Assembly (NCBI GenBank): GCA_002068885.1 | Contig: MWBC01000002.1 | Span: 1 to 42,226 of the forward strand | Direction of reading: 5' to 3' | Length of the DNA stretch: 42,226 bases | DNA from: an archaeon ADurb.Bin336 | GTDB lineage: Archaea; Iainarchaeota; Iainarchaeia; Iainarchaeales; JAAZKV01 | Shown here: positions 7,713 to 16,339 of the stretch, in pieces | Layout: the number at the start of each line of letters is the position of its first letter | Numbering within the stretch: the first letter of the stretch is position 1 | Translations under genes and position numbers: made by a program | The notes under the pieces: generated by a model | Seen by the model: only the letters and a program-made list of their open reading frames with translations | Told to the model about the DNA's origin: nothing | The model's database searches: none

Positions 7713-8765
7713 AGTAGAGAGATTACCTTTTTTTATTTGCTCACAATTAATCAACTTTTTTTCAAGCAACAAATTAACAGCCAACCTAATAGTTCTATCA
7801 GAATACTTCCCTTCAAACTCTTTATACAAATCCCCTGACTCAGCTTCTTTTTTAGCTCTAGTTGAAATGAATTCAATAATATCTTTTTCTTGTTGAGACA
7901 AATTTTGAAGAATTTCATCCTTAACCAAATTCTTCTCCGAAAAAGAGGCCCTTATGTGTTCTACCGAAACAGATTTAGAATTCTTTTTTTCAGCTAACCG
8001 CCCAGCTTTAAGCAACACACTAAAAGCCACTCTTAAATCACTGCCCTTCTTAAAAGCAAATGCTGCGCAAAGAGGAACAACATCTTTATCAAGAGAATAA
8101 TCAAAAAAAGCAAACTTTGTTCTTGAAAACAAAATTTCTTTCAACTCCAAAACATTGTAAGATTCAAAAGGTATTTTTGAGCATTGAAGAGAACTCTTAA
8201 CCCTATCATCAATCCCTTCAAGAAAGGAAGAATCATTTGAAATAAAAACTAATCCTAGCAAAACTTTTTGTTGCTCGGGTAACCTTGACAAATCATACAA
8301 AAGATTTTTTGTAGGATCATCTTTTAGCAACTGCTCTGCTTCATCAAAAACAATAATAGGAATTACTTTAGTTGTTTTCATTACCGCAATTATTCTAGAA
8401 AAAACTTCTTGAGAACTAACTCCTCTAGTAGGAACTGCTACTCCAAGAGAGTTAGCAATTTTTGTTAAAATTGATTGTTTTGAAGTGTACTCAAAGCAAT
8501 TAATGTAAATTCCTTTCACTCTATTTGAATACTCACTCAACTCATTTAACACATATTTTAGAGTAACTGTTTTTCCAGTACTAGGTTTTCCGTGAACAAA
8601 AACATTAGTTGGTTTTCTTCCAATTGAAGCTGGTTTTAAACAAAAAACTAACTCTGAAAGTTCTTCCTCTCTAAAAGGCAAAACATCAGGAACAAAATCA
8701 GGGTAAAGCACTCTCTCATCCTTAAACAAAGAAACTAATTTATCTGATTCAAAAATATTAGCCAT
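7692..8765 (-). CDS. cdc6: Orc1/Cdc6 replication initiator
   Basis: An AAA+ ATPase that recognises replication origins and recruits MCM. Walker A is GKPSTGKT (59-66), Walker B is IVFDEAE (138-144) and sensor 1 is FISND (174-178). The sensor 2/lid region has KKGSDLRVAFSVL. The last 70 or so residues form a winged helix (YSDRTIRLAVNLLLEKKLI). At 357 aa it is slightly shorter than many archaeal homologues but complete. It is followed on the same strand by three lineage-specific basic or small proteins. The AT-rich spacer downstream holds inverted repeats. Confidence 0.93.
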   Translation of the reverse strand: MANIFESDKLVSLFKDERVLYPDFVPDVLPFREEELSELVFCLKPASIGRKPTNVFVHGKPSTGKTVTLKYVLNELSEYSNRVKGIYINCFEYTSKQSILTKIANSLGVAVPTRGVSSQEVFSRIIAVMKTTKVIPIIVFDEAEQLLKDDPTKNLLYDLSRLPEQQKVLLGLVFISNDSSFLEGIDDRVKSSLQCSKIPFESYNVLELKEILFSRTKFAFFDYSLDKDVVPLCAAFAFKKGSDLRVAFSVLLKAGRLAEKKNSKSVSVEHIRASFSEKNLVKDEILQNLSQQEKDIIEFISTRAKKEAESGDLYKEFEGKYSDRTIRLAVNLLLEKKLINCEQIKKGNLSTRLIKLN

Positions 8766-8843
8766 TACACAACACCAATACTACCAAAGAAAAAGAACAA
8801 AACAAATTAATAATACTTGCCTAAAGTACGACAAAAATCGTTC

Positions 8844-9350
8844 TTAAAAACCAAATAATGAAAAAGCACCGGTGGAAATAACTGTAACAATAAGCCCTGC
8901 AATAATTATCCCAATCGCATTTGCAATAAAGAACCTCTTATAACCAAAATTAAGCAAATTTCCCACAAGGGCCCCAGTCCAACTACCTGACCCCGGCAAG
9001 GGAATTGCAATAAAAATACTCATTCCAATCAAACCATATTTCTCTACTAAAGGATAAGCTTTTTTTTGGGCCCTAACAACTATTTTATCATAAAACTTTT
9101 TTAGAATAGGGACTTTTAGAAAAATAAAAATTATTTTATCAAAGAAAAAATAAGCCAAAAATCCTAAAATGATATTTGCGCCCACGCAAACAAGAAAAAC
9201 AATTTCTAAAGGGAGAGCAAACCCTTGCATAGAACCAACTAGAGGAACTCCCTCAATTACTCCTGAAAATAACCCAATTGGAATACTCCATCTAAGTTCA
9301 AACACTGGAACCCAAGACAAAATAATTAAAATCAAAATCTTTTCAAACAT
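8844..9350 (-). CDS. Small multi-drug export family membrane protein
   Basis: Matches the COG2426/Sm_multidrug_ex family. It has the N-terminal block LSWVPVFELRWSIPIGL and the family signature IPLPGSGSWTGALVGNLL. Four or five hydrophobic helices are evident. The start is taken as ATG 9350 (MFEKILILI), giving 168 aa. The longer reading from 9404 runs over the divergent nucleotidase promoter and adds residues not typical of the family. Transport function is known only from the family name, and no substrate can be inferred here. Confidence 0.82.
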   Translation of the reverse strand: MFEKILILIILSWVPVFELRWSIPIGLFSGVIEGVPLVGSMQGFALPLEIVFLVCVGANIILGFLAYFFFDKIIFIFLKVPILKKFYDKIVVRAQKKAYPLVEKYGLIGMSIFIAIPLPGSGSWTGALVGNLLNFGYKRFFIANAIGIIIAGLIVTVISTGAFSLFGF

Positions 9351-9406
9351 ACTAAAAAAAATAGGTGAAGAAAGGGAATAAAAAACTGTTGATACAAAGA
9401 ACAATT

Positions 9407-10246
9407 ATGAAAGAAAAAGTAATTATTTCAAATCCCAAAGAATTTGAGGAAAAGAAAAAAGTATTCATAACAGCAGGGGCAAAACAAGTACGCATAGTAA
9501 CTGATTTTGATAGAACATTATCAAAAGCATTTGATAAAAAGAAAAAAATTCACACAATAATTGCACAAATAAGGGAAGGAAATTATCTTTCTGAAGATTA
9601 TACAAAAAAAGCTTTTGAATTACACGCAAAATATTATCCAATAGAAATGAGTACAACCATTCCATTAAAAGAGAAGAAAAAACAAATGATGAATTGGTGG
9701 GGTACACACATAAAATACCTTGCAAAAAGTGGAATGAATAAAAAAATAGTTAAAGATGTTGCAAAAAACAAAATTATTTTGAGGAAAAACACTTTAGAAT
9801 TTTTTGAAATGATTAAAAAGAAAAAAATACCTTTACTGATATTGTCCGCTGCACTTGGGGATGTTATTGAAGAAATACTAAAAATAAATAAAATAAATTA
9901 CAAAGGAATACACACTATTTCAAACTTTTTTGAATTTGATAAAAAAGGAAATGTATTGGGTTATAAAGGAAAAATAATTCACTCACTCAACAAAAATGAA
10001 TTTGAAATAAAAGACACTACTTTTTATAAAAAAATTAAGGATAGAAAAAATATTCTTTTACTAGGAGATACTTTGGATGACTTACAAATGGTGGAAGGAA
10101 TAAAATATAATGAAATAATCCAAATTGGTTTTTTGAATAACAATATTGAAGAAAACTTAGAACAATACAAAAAAGCTTATGATGTAGTAATACTAAACGA
10201 TGGTTCAATGAATTTTGTTAACAAACTATTAAAGCAAATAAAATAA
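9407..10246 (+). CDS. Pyrimidine 5'-nucleotidase, UMPH-1/cN-III type (HAD)
   Basis: Predicted to dephosphorylate pyrimidine nucleoside monophosphates. The HAD motifs are in order: DFDRTLS (33-39, nucleophile D33 and acid/base D35), LSAALGD near 150, a lysine in SLNKNE, and GDTLDD near 222. The helical cap with YYPIEMS and the residues after motif I match eukaryotic cytosolic 5'-nucleotidase III rather than bacterial UmpH/NagD enzymes. ATG 9407 is chosen over GTG 9365 because the homologous part begins there. It is divergent from the membrane protein upstream and converges with pheT. Confidence 0.85.
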   Translation: MKEKVIISNPKEFEEKKKVFITAGAKQVRIVTDFDRTLSKAFDKKKKIHTIIAQIREGNYLSEDYTKKAFELHAKYYPIEMSTTIPLKEKKKQMMNWWGTHIKYLAKSGMNKKIVKDVAKNKIILRKNTLEFFEMIKKKKIPLLILSAALGDVIEEILKINKINYKGIHTISNFFEFDKKGNVLGYKGKIIHSLNKNEFEIKDTTFYKKIKDRKNILLLGDTLDDLQMVEGIKYNEIIQIGFLNNNIEENLEQYKKAYDVVILNDGSMNFVNKLLKQIK

Positions 10247-10292
10247 AAAAAAACAAAAAATGAATTGGAAGAAAATGTGAAAATTATATTTT

Positions 10293-11951
10293 TCATATTT
10301 CAAATTCTAGCACACAAACAGGTTTTCTTAAGTTAAAATAATCAATCACTTCTTTTTTCACTTCGCCCATAAAACCCTTTTTCCCATTAACAATTATTTC
10401 AGCACTATTATCCGAAAGGAAAGGGAACGATTTCTTCTTCACTACACACTCTACTCCCAAATACTTGCATAACGAAACCAACACTGATTTTATTTCAGTG
10501 AAATTAACATTTGAGTGAGTTAGAGCAATACAAAGATTAGTGGTTTGAGAAACCCCATTCTCTACCCCTTCTTTAATTTCAAGACAAGTACCTAACTCAA
10601 ATATTTTTTGAGGAAACTCTTTATCCTTATTCTTTGAAAAAAAATCTAGTAATTGAGGAGTTAATCTTCTTCTAAGAACTGCATAATTAATTGACACTGG
10701 GTTCTCTAACTCAACTAATTCTTCCTCAACTAAATTCATTTTAGTGGATTGGATTTCTCTTGAAGTTAAATTAAAAGTCATTACCTCTTGCAAACCTACC
10801 CCCACGCACCCCTCTCTCACAAAATCAATTACTTTCGCCTCCTTTAACTCGCTTCCAACCACACTCATTTCAATTTCCTCTGGTTGAATATTATTGAACC
10901 CATAAGAAATTAACAAATCCTCTATTATATCCACTGGGTGCATTATATCTGTTCGGTAAGAAGAATACTCCACAATTATTTTATTTGAACTTATTTTTGA
11001 ATTAAAACGCGCTCTTGAAAGCAAATCAATTATCTCCTTATCCTTTAACACAAGGCCAGTCATTTCTTTAATCAAACTCTTATCAAAAACCATTTTCTCT
11101 GTTTTAAACATTGGAGTAGAAATTAGTTTCTTTGGATAAGGTTTTGAATCGGAAGGAAAATGAAGATTGCAAGAATAAATCTCTCCACCCCTATCAGCCA
11201 AACTCATACACATTACTTCAAGAGCAGTGCAAACAGTTTCCCACTTAAACCCCGTAACTTCAATAAAAAGATTTTTTGTTTTCTCAGTAACTTTACCAGT
11301 TATTTGAGAATTAATTATTGGAGGCATTGAAGCAACTGTTTTATTAGCATCAATCACAATTGGATAAACACTCGCCCCTTTTAAGAGATGGGCATAAGTT
11401 TTACCCTTATCATGCTGGGCCAAAATTTCACTTGGCCTAAGTGGAACCTTCCACTCAAGAGGAATAAATTCAATCTCTTCATCCTTAAAACCCTTGTAAT
11501 AAATTGGGGGCTTCATTATATCCAAATCATACAACCCAATCCCGAGTTCTTTTCTTCTTCTCCCATAACTCTCCCCAACTTTTTCTTGAAGTTGAATTAA
11601 TTGAACCAACAACTCCTCACTAACCTTAACATTCTTTACAATAGCACACACTATTAGTGGCCTAACTTTTAACAAATTTTGGTGGATGAAAACATCAACA
11701 TTAGATTTTTTTACTTTGTAATTCACTAACCCCTTCTCTATTCCTTTCCTTGCTTTAATTTCTCTAGCAATTCCTTCAACACTCCAAAGATCAGGACGAT
11801 TAGTTTCTTTGCAATCAATTCTTAAAGAATCTCCCTCAAGAGCATCAACTTCTCCTTTAATATATTCTAAATCATCTTCCAACTTTTCTTTTGAGTAAGA
11901 ACAACCCACTAATCTTTCTAAATCCTTTTTTGACACTTCCAAATTTGGCAT
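10293..11951 (-). CDS. pheT: Phenylalanyl-tRNA synthetase beta subunit
   Basis: Pairs with PheS to charge tRNA-Phe. This is the short archaeal/eukaryotic form, 552 aa from ATG 11951 (MPNLEVSKKDLERLVG). It lacks the tRNA-binding OB domain that starts the long bacterial form. The B3/B4 editing domain and the B5 motif (DIMHPVDIIEDLLISYGFN) are visible, and the catalytic-like B6-B7 domain ends at GEVKKEVIDYFNLRKPVCVLE. A six-codon extension to 11969 is possible but not needed. It lies downstream of pheS on the same strand, across a 190-bp spacer of tandem repeats. Confidence 0.95.
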   Translation of the reverse strand: MPNLEVSKKDLERLVGCSYSKEKLEDDLEYIKGEVDALEGDSLRIDCKETNRPDLWSVEGIAREIKARKGIEKGLVNYKVKKSNVDVFIHQNLLKVRPLIVCAIVKNVKVSEELLVQLIQLQEKVGESYGRRRKELGIGLYDLDIMKPPIYYKGFKDEEIEFIPLEWKVPLRPSEILAQHDKGKTYAHLLKGASVYPIVIDANKTVASMPPIINSQITGKVTEKTKNLFIEVTGFKWETVCTALEVMCMSLADRGGEIYSCNLHFPSDSKPYPKKLISTPMFKTEKMVFDKSLIKEMTGLVLKDKEIIDLLSRARFNSKISSNKIIVEYSSYRTDIMHPVDIIEDLLISYGFNNIQPEEIEMSVVGSELKEAKVIDFVREGCVGVGLQEVMTFNLTSREIQSTKMNLVEEELVELENPVSINYAVLRRRLTPQLLDFFSKNKDKEFPQKIFELGTCLEIKEGVENGVSQTTNLCIALTHSNVNFTEIKSVLVSLCKYLGVECVVKKKSFPFLSDNSAEIIVNGKKGFMGEVKKEVIDYFNLRKPVCVLEFEI

Positions 11952-11994
11952 AAAAATCACATCACACAATTAACAAAACAAAATACTCCTTTAA

Positions 11995-12146
11995 CAAAAT
12001 AAATTAACACTCCATCAAAACTAAATTAATAACACTCACAACTAAATTAATTACCTCTCTTACAAAAACTAACTTAACACCCCATTACAAAAACTAAATT
12101 AATAACCATTACAAAACCAAATTAACAAACCTCACAAAATTAATTA
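11995..12146. repeat. Degenerate ~25-bp tandem repeats between pheS and pheT
   Basis: About six or seven imperfect copies of a unit of roughly 21-27 bp with core AAACTAAATTAATAAC on the plus strand (TTAATTTAGTTT on the coding strand). The copy nearest pheS includes its last codons and stop, so the array looks like repeated duplication of the pheS end. Units carry GGAG- or GTAATGG-like pieces on the coding strand. There is no ORF inside. Confidence 0.65.
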
Positions 12147-13592
12147 AATTAATACGCCCTTAGCTTCTCTTAAATATTTTAAATCATCAGAAAAAAGATA
12201 CCTAATATCATTAATCCCCAACTTGAACATAGCTAACCTATCAATCCCCATTCCCCAAGCAATTACATTTTGTTTTATTCCAAGATTTCTTAACATCTCC
12301 GGCCTAAACATTCCTGCTCCAGCGAACTCAACCCAACCCATCTCTGGGTGTTTTGCAGAGAGTTGAACACTTGGTTCGGTGAAGGGATAATAATCAGGAA
12401 AAAACTTTACTTTCTCTGCACCAGCAATTGAAGTTGCGAACTCTTTTAACATTCCAAGCAAGTGCTTGAAATTCAAATCATCCCCAATAATAAAACCCTC
12501 TAATTGATTGAACTCAATTAAGTGAGTAGCGTCTAGTACATCAGGGCGAAAACAACGAGCAATTGCAAAATATTTTTGAGGAGAATCAACTCCCTTTACT
12601 AATTGCTTAGCAGTGTGAGCAGTACCATGAGCAGAAGGCATTAACTTACTTGCAACTTCCTTACTCCACTCATACCCCCAACCCCTACCCCCACTAACTC
12701 CACCATTCTCATGAGCGGATTTAATTGAATCAACTATTTTCTTATCAGGCAACTGCCCACTCTTAGGATACTTTAATTGATAAGTATCAGTTAAAGTACG
12801 AGCGGGGTGGTTTTGTGGTTGGTACAAAACATCAAAATTAAAAAACTCTGTTGTTATAAGCGAAGTAGGCATTTCTTTAAACCCAAGCGAAACTAACTTC
12901 CCCCTAATTTGTTGCAAAAATTGAACATAAGGAGCTCTCTTTCCCAAAAAAATATTTGGAACCTCCCCCTCAACATCAAACACCCTTTCAACATCTTGAG
13001 TGGATAAAATCTTTTTTGCATCCGACCCAAGAGGAGAAATTTTTACTAAACGCAAAACACTCTTCTTTTTTTCCACAAGCCCCCTTTTTAAAAGCTCAAG
13101 AGAAAAAGCATCCTCAACTTTTTTTCCTTCAAAAATATTTTTTAAAGCACTCTCTAAAGAAAAATCTAAATTACCCTCACTAACACCAGTATCCTCAACA
13201 TTACCACTATTAATTACAACAAATGCTTTTCTTTTATTAATCCCAAGAGCGGCCATAAATTCTTGTTTTGATAAACCTGATTTATTTTCAAGTAAAGAAA
13301 AAGAAGCTTTGCCCCCAAGTTCTTTTAGAGTTTTAAGTAAAACATTTTCAGGCAACCCTTTTTTTAGAGCAATTTCTCCAAGCGAAGTGAGTGAAAAAAC
13401 TTCTTCCTCACTCTCACTAATAACTGCAAAACCCTTTTGATCTAACCAAGCACAAGCCCTTCTAACAGAATCAATTTCAACTCCTGAAGAATGAACAACA
13501 TCTTCAAATCCAACAAACTTAGAATCAATATTCAATAGAACTCTACGTTCAATTTCTGAGAGTTCTTTAACCTTAACACCCAAGTTAGACAT
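12144..13592 (-). CDS. pheS: Phenylalanyl-tRNA synthetase alpha subunit
   Basis: Catalytic subunit that activates phenylalanine and transfers it to tRNA-Phe. The 482-aa archaeal/eukaryotic form has winged-helix DNA-binding-like domains in the first 200 residues (ERRVLLNIDSKFVGFEDVVH and following). The class II core begins near 220, with motif 2 CFRPDVLDATHLIEFNQLEG and motif 3 GMGIDRLAMFKLG. FDVLYQPQNHPARTLTDTY is the conserved substrate region. ATG 13592 gives the expected N-terminus. It is first in a pheS-pheT unit and divergent from the small membrane protein at 13673. Confidence 0.96.
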   Translation of the reverse strand: MSNLGVKVKELSEIERRVLLNIDSKFVGFEDVVHSSGVEIDSVRRACAWLDQKGFAVISESEEEVFSLTSLGEIALKKGLPENVLLKTLKELGGKASFSLLENKSGLSKQEFMAALGINKRKAFVVINSGNVEDTGVSEGNLDFSLESALKNIFEGKKVEDAFSLELLKRGLVEKKKSVLRLVKISPLGSDAKKILSTQDVERVFDVEGEVPNIFLGKRAPYVQFLQQIRGKLVSLGFKEMPTSLITTEFFNFDVLYQPQNHPARTLTDTYQLKYPKSGQLPDKKIVDSIKSAHENGGVSGGRGWGYEWSKEVASKLMPSAHGTAHTAKQLVKGVDSPQKYFAIARCFRPDVLDATHLIEFNQLEGFIIGDDLNFKHLLGMLKEFATSIAGAEKVKFFPDYYPFTEPSVQLSAKHPEMGWVEFAGAGMFRPEMLRNLGIKQNVIAWGMGIDRLAMFKLGINDIRYLFSDDLKYLREAKGVLI

Positions 13593-13640
13593 AAAATAAA
13601 GAGAATTAGTTGTTATTTTAAAGCTTTAAGATAAAACAAA

Positions 13641-13650
13641 AATATTTAAG
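13641..13650 (+). promoter_or_regulatory. TATA-like box
   Basis: AATATTTAAG centred about 28 bases before ATG 13673. The spacing implies transcription starting at or a few bases before the start codon, so this gene is probably leaderless or nearly so. Confidence 0.5.
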
Positions 13651-13672
13651 GATACTCTTTAAGGAATAATAT

Positions 13673-13936
13673 ATGGTAGAAATACAAAAAACAATTGACG
13701 CTTGGTTTGGGAAAATACAAAAATCTGCTTCGGATACTATCCCGCACTTCGTATCATTCCTATTCTTTATGATTGCTATAGGAGCATTCATAGGAATAAT
13801 AGTAACTCAAAACTATCCTGGTCAAGCAATGCTAGCAGTAATTTTTCCAGCACTAGCAGGAGCACTTGCTTATTATAATAGAGCATTTGCAACAGCAATA
13901 TTTGTACTAATGCTACTAATAGTATTTGCAATGTAA
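13673..13936 (+). CDS. Small two-helix membrane protein
   Basis: An 87-residue protein. The N-terminal 23 residues form an amphipathic, partly basic helix (IQKTIDAWFGKIQKSASD). Two or three hydrophobic helices follow: 25-45 (PHFVSFLFFMIAIGAFIGII), 52-66 and 70-87. No family is recognised. It has its own TATA-like box, is divergent from pheS, and is followed by 260 bp without a gene that hold degenerate repeats. It may be an accessory protein for the prepilin cluster, but only its position suggests this. Confidence 0.7.
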   Translation: MVEIQKTIDAWFGKIQKSASDTIPHFVSFLFFMIAIGAFIGIIVTQNYPGQAMLAVIFPALAGALAYYNRAFATAIFVLMLLIVFAM

Positions 13937-14150
13937 ACCTAACTAAATATTCACACACTAAAAAAAATAATTGAATAATCCCAATGCAAAATTAACTAAA
14001 TATACAAAATGTAAAAATCAATTAAATATTCTAAGTGTAAAAATATTAATTAAACACACAACCTAAAAAAACTAACTAAAACCTAAAGCTAAATAAATAT
14101 TCCAACTAAAAACTAACTAAACCCCTATTCAAAAATCATTCAACAATTGA
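13925..14150. repeat. Degenerate repeats of a gene end
   Basis: The end of the preceding gene (GCAATGTAA followed by AACTAAATATTC) recurs as GCAAAATTAACTAAATATAC, then as TGTAAAAATCAATTAAATATTC, and more loosely three further times up to about 14150. Copies are 25-50 bp apart. No ORF or RNA is apparent. The pattern parallels the arrays after pheS, the NFACT-R gene and nreA. Confidence 0.5.
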
Positions 14151-14196
14151 CGAAAATAAATAAAGGCTTTTTAATCAACTAATCAAAAATTTTTAA

Positions 14197-14703
14197 ATGA
14201 ACGAAAAAGGTTTTAGTGGATTTATTCTAACCACTTTAATGCTGGCATTAATGCTTTCTTTTACAATTCAACTCAATGAAAACAAATTAATAATGAAAGA
14301 AACTATTAACGAGTTAATAAAAACAGAAATGGGAAACAAAGAAAGAACACTAATTGAAAATAACTTGGACAAAATAATTCAAACAAAATTAAATGAACAA
14401 ATAACCCTGCAAAATTTTAACACCCAAACAGCAAAAAAAATAATTAACCAAGAAATATACAATTATCTAAAAGACAAAGCAACTATACAAAAACTAACTG
14501 GCTCAAACACCCCCCTAACTCAACTTTTTTTGAATCAAAATTCTAGTGTTCAATTACTAAAAAGCGAGTACCTAATTTATGCACAATATGTTTATGCTAC
14601 TAGCAACACTACTACAAAAATCAAACAACAAATTGGAGAAAATATTATTACTGAATTTATTTTCCCTCAAAATTATTCCAAAACAATTACGAGAGTGATT
14701 TGA
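14197..14703 (+). CDS. Prepilin-like secreted protein
   Basis: A 168-residue protein starting MNEKGFSGFI, with a hydrophobic stretch at 8-24 and then a polar extracellular domain. The short charged start, Gly, then hydrophobic helix is the layout of type IV prepilins, although the usual acidic residue at +5 is missing. The mature part is Asn/Thr/Gln-rich with possible N-glycosylation sites (NTT, NSS, NYS). A TATA-like GCTTTTTAAT lies about 30 bases before the ATG, so it is likely leaderless. It is first in a tight four-gene run to 15841. Confidence 0.7.
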   Translation: MNEKGFSGFILTTLMLALMLSFTIQLNENKLIMKETINELIKTEMGNKERTLIENNLDKIIQTKLNEQITLQNFNTQTAKKIINQEIYNYLKDKATIQKLTGSNTPLTQLFLNQNSSVQLLKSEYLIYAQYVYATSNTTTKIKQQIGENIITEFIFPQNYSKTITRVI

Positions 14704-14704
14704 A

Positions 14705-15028
14705 TTGAATTCAATAGAAGCACTATTATCACTAATTGCAATAACAATAAGTATTAGCATCCTAATTAACGCAATAATAATACAAGAAAAAAATTTTCAA
14801 ATCGCAACAGATTCATTGAACGCAAAAACAAATTCAATGAAATGCGCTTTTTTAATTGACTCAATAGTAAGCAACTCCGCAAAACAATACAACAAAGAAA
14901 TAAATTGCACTGCACTAGAAAACAAAATTACTTCAAAAACAAACAACAAAACAAAAACCACTTACATAATCACAAACGCAACCAATGAAAAAGAATTGGA
15001 AGTGGATAAATTTGAACACTACAAATAA
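14705..15028 (+). CDS. Small secreted prepilin-like protein
   Basis: A 107-residue protein starting at TTG 14705, one base after the previous stop. A GTGATT element upstream serves as ribosome binding site. The N-terminus NSIEALLSLIAITISISILI has a Glu just before a hydrophobic helix, as in processed pilin-like proteins. The rest is polar with two cysteines (C47 and C68) that could form a disulfide. The low-complexity Lys/Thr/Asn C-terminus fits an extracellular location. No family is recognised. Confidence 0.6.
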   Translation: MNSIEALLSLIAITISISILINAIIIQEKNFQIATDSLNAKTNSMKCAFLIDSIVSNSAKQYNKEINCTALENKITSKTNNKTKTTYIITNATNEKELEVDKFEHYK

Positions 15029-15506
15029 AACAAAATTTGGTGATTTAAACCAAAGAGGAATTATTTTCTCAACTGACGCAACAATAAATTTTGTAATAAT
15101 ATTATTCACCTTACTAATATTTACTCTAACTCTTTCAAACACAATAAATTCAACAAAAAAAGAACTAACACAATTAGAACTTGATCAAAAAGCAATTTTT
15201 ATAACTGATTCACTAATCAAAAACCAAAACACTAACCAACCCCTCTTAGGAGGGTGTATTTATGACGAAGAAAAAAAGAGGGTGCTTACAAACAATATTG
15301 ATTATTTAAAAATAAAAGAAGCAAGTGGATTAAAAATAAATAATTTTTTTGTTGAAAGCATAACACTAGAATTCTTGAAAACAAACCAAACAGAAAAAAT
15401 TATTTACTCCACAAAACAAACAAACCAATGCACTAGTGTTAAGAGATTTGTAGTAACAAATAACCAAAAAACAATTATTGAGGTGAGGGTGTGCAAAGAA
15501 AATTAA
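15012..15506 (+). CDS. Prepilin-like protein with +6 acidic signal
   Basis: The likely start is TTG 15012, with GGAAGTGG upstream, overlapping the previous gene by 17 bases; ATG 14985 in the same frame is an alternative. The signal reads NQRG followed by IIFSTDATINFVIILFTLL, so the acidic residue (Asp) is at +6 from the Gly, unlike the +5 Glu of class III peptides. A beta-rich polar domain follows, with cysteines in GGCIYD, NQCTS and VRVCKEN. It belongs to a four-gene run of prepilin-like genes and shares its signal type with the genes at 15491, 41670 and 42167. Confidence 0.65.
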   Translation: MNTTNKTKFGDLNQRGIIFSTDATINFVIILFTLLIFTLTLSNTINSTKKELTQLELDQKAIFITDSLIKNQNTNQPLLGGCIYDEEKKRVLTNNIDYLKIKEASGLKINNFFVESITLEFLKTNQTEKIIYSTKQTNQCTSVKRFVVTNNQKTIIEVRVCKEN

Positions 15507-15841
15507 GTAAAGGATTTGTATTCACTTTTGAAGCAATTCTAACAATACTAATATTCATTCTACTCCTCTATTCACTCCCGCAAGAAAAAACACCCACCTT
15601 TAAAGAATTAATAATCACCCAACAAGCAAATGATTTACTTAGAGTATGGAGTCAGGAATGTTTAGCAGAAGAAGAAATTATGAGGGACGCAAAACAACTT
15701 TTCAAAAATCAAGTTAGTTTGTGGATTAATGAAAAAGAACTAACTAAATGCAATGCAAAAAATACTATTGCAACTGAGGGAATAATACTAGATCAACACT
15801 TAAAAGAAAACAAAATCAAAATAATTATTTGTTATAATTAA
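15491..15841 (+). CDS. Prepilin-like protein with +6 acidic signal
   Basis: Starts at GTG 15491 with AGGTGAGGG just upstream, overlapping the previous gene by 16 bases. The signal SKG then FVFTFEAILTILIFILLLYS again has its acidic residue six after the Gly. The 116-residue protein has a helical mature part with cysteines at QECLAEE, LTKCNAK and IIICYN. It is last in the plus-strand run and converges with the minus-strand prepilin gene only seven bases away. Confidence 0.65.
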   Translation: MQRKLSKGFVFTFEAILTILIFILLLYSLPQEKTPTFKELIITQQANDLLRVWSQECLAEEEIMRDAKQLFKNQVSLWINEKELTKCNAKNTIATEGIILDQHLKENKIKIIICYN

Positions 15842-15848
15842 ATTAATT

Positions 15849-16313
15849 TTATTGAACTTTAACCACAACTCCCCCACTTGATTTTTTTAATATAATAGAA
15901 AACTTTGAATCAAAAAAAGTTTTTTGAATTAATTGAGGAGAAAAAGTTTCTACTTCAAACTCATTTGACTCTGATTGAATAATTAATTTAGAACCGAGGG
16001 AATAAAGGGTTAAACCCTTTACTGGAGAATACTCAAACACTCTACTAGAACCCTCTCCTAAAAAATTCATTAAAGAAATATTCTCACTTAATTCACTCAC
16101 AATTGATTTTGCAATCAAATCATCACTCACAAAAAGAAAAGAATTCATTGTATTTACTGCTACTGGAAGAACAATTAAAAGAATTGAGAAAAAAGCTGTT
16201 ACTATTAACAAGTACTCTAAAGAAACTTGCCCCCTAGAATTTAAGTGCAATAAATTAATTTTCTTTCCCTTAGAACTACTTTTGAGTAAAAGCTTTTCTG
16301 AAAAAAAATTCAC
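15849..16313 (-). CDS. Class III signal peptide (prepilin-like) protein
   Basis: A 154-residue protein starting at GTG 16313 with GTGATT about six bases upstream. The class III motif SRG/QVSLEYLLIV (Q at +1, E at +5) begins at residue 27, after an unusually long basic leader. A hydrophobic helix and a beta-rich domain follow. The signal is probably cut by the A24 prepilin peptidase encoded at 37397. It is second in a two-gene minus-strand unit with the 16340-16528 gene. Confidence 0.72.
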   Translation of the reverse strand: MNFFSEKLLLKSSSKGKKINLLHLNSRGQVSLEYLLIVTAFFSILLIVLPVAVNTMNSFLFVSDDLIAKSIVSELSENISLMNFLGEGSSRVFEYSPVKGLTLYSLGSKLIIQSESNEFEVETFSPQLIQKTFFDSKFSIILKKSSGGVVVKVQ

Positions 16314-16339
16314 GAATTAATCACTTGAACAAATTACTT

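Noticed and set aside
8766-8843. Origin upstream of orc1/cdc6
   Set aside because: The 78-bp spacer has no ORB-like motif, no notable palindrome and is too short to support an origin call.
9365-9406. GTG 9365 as start of the nucleotidase
   Set aside because: The extra 14 residues are not part of the family, and the longer start would crowd the divergent promoter of the membrane protein gene.
13000-13440. Plus-strand ORF over pheS
   Set aside because: It is fully covered by the conserved pheS frame and has Phe/Ser-rich shadow composition.
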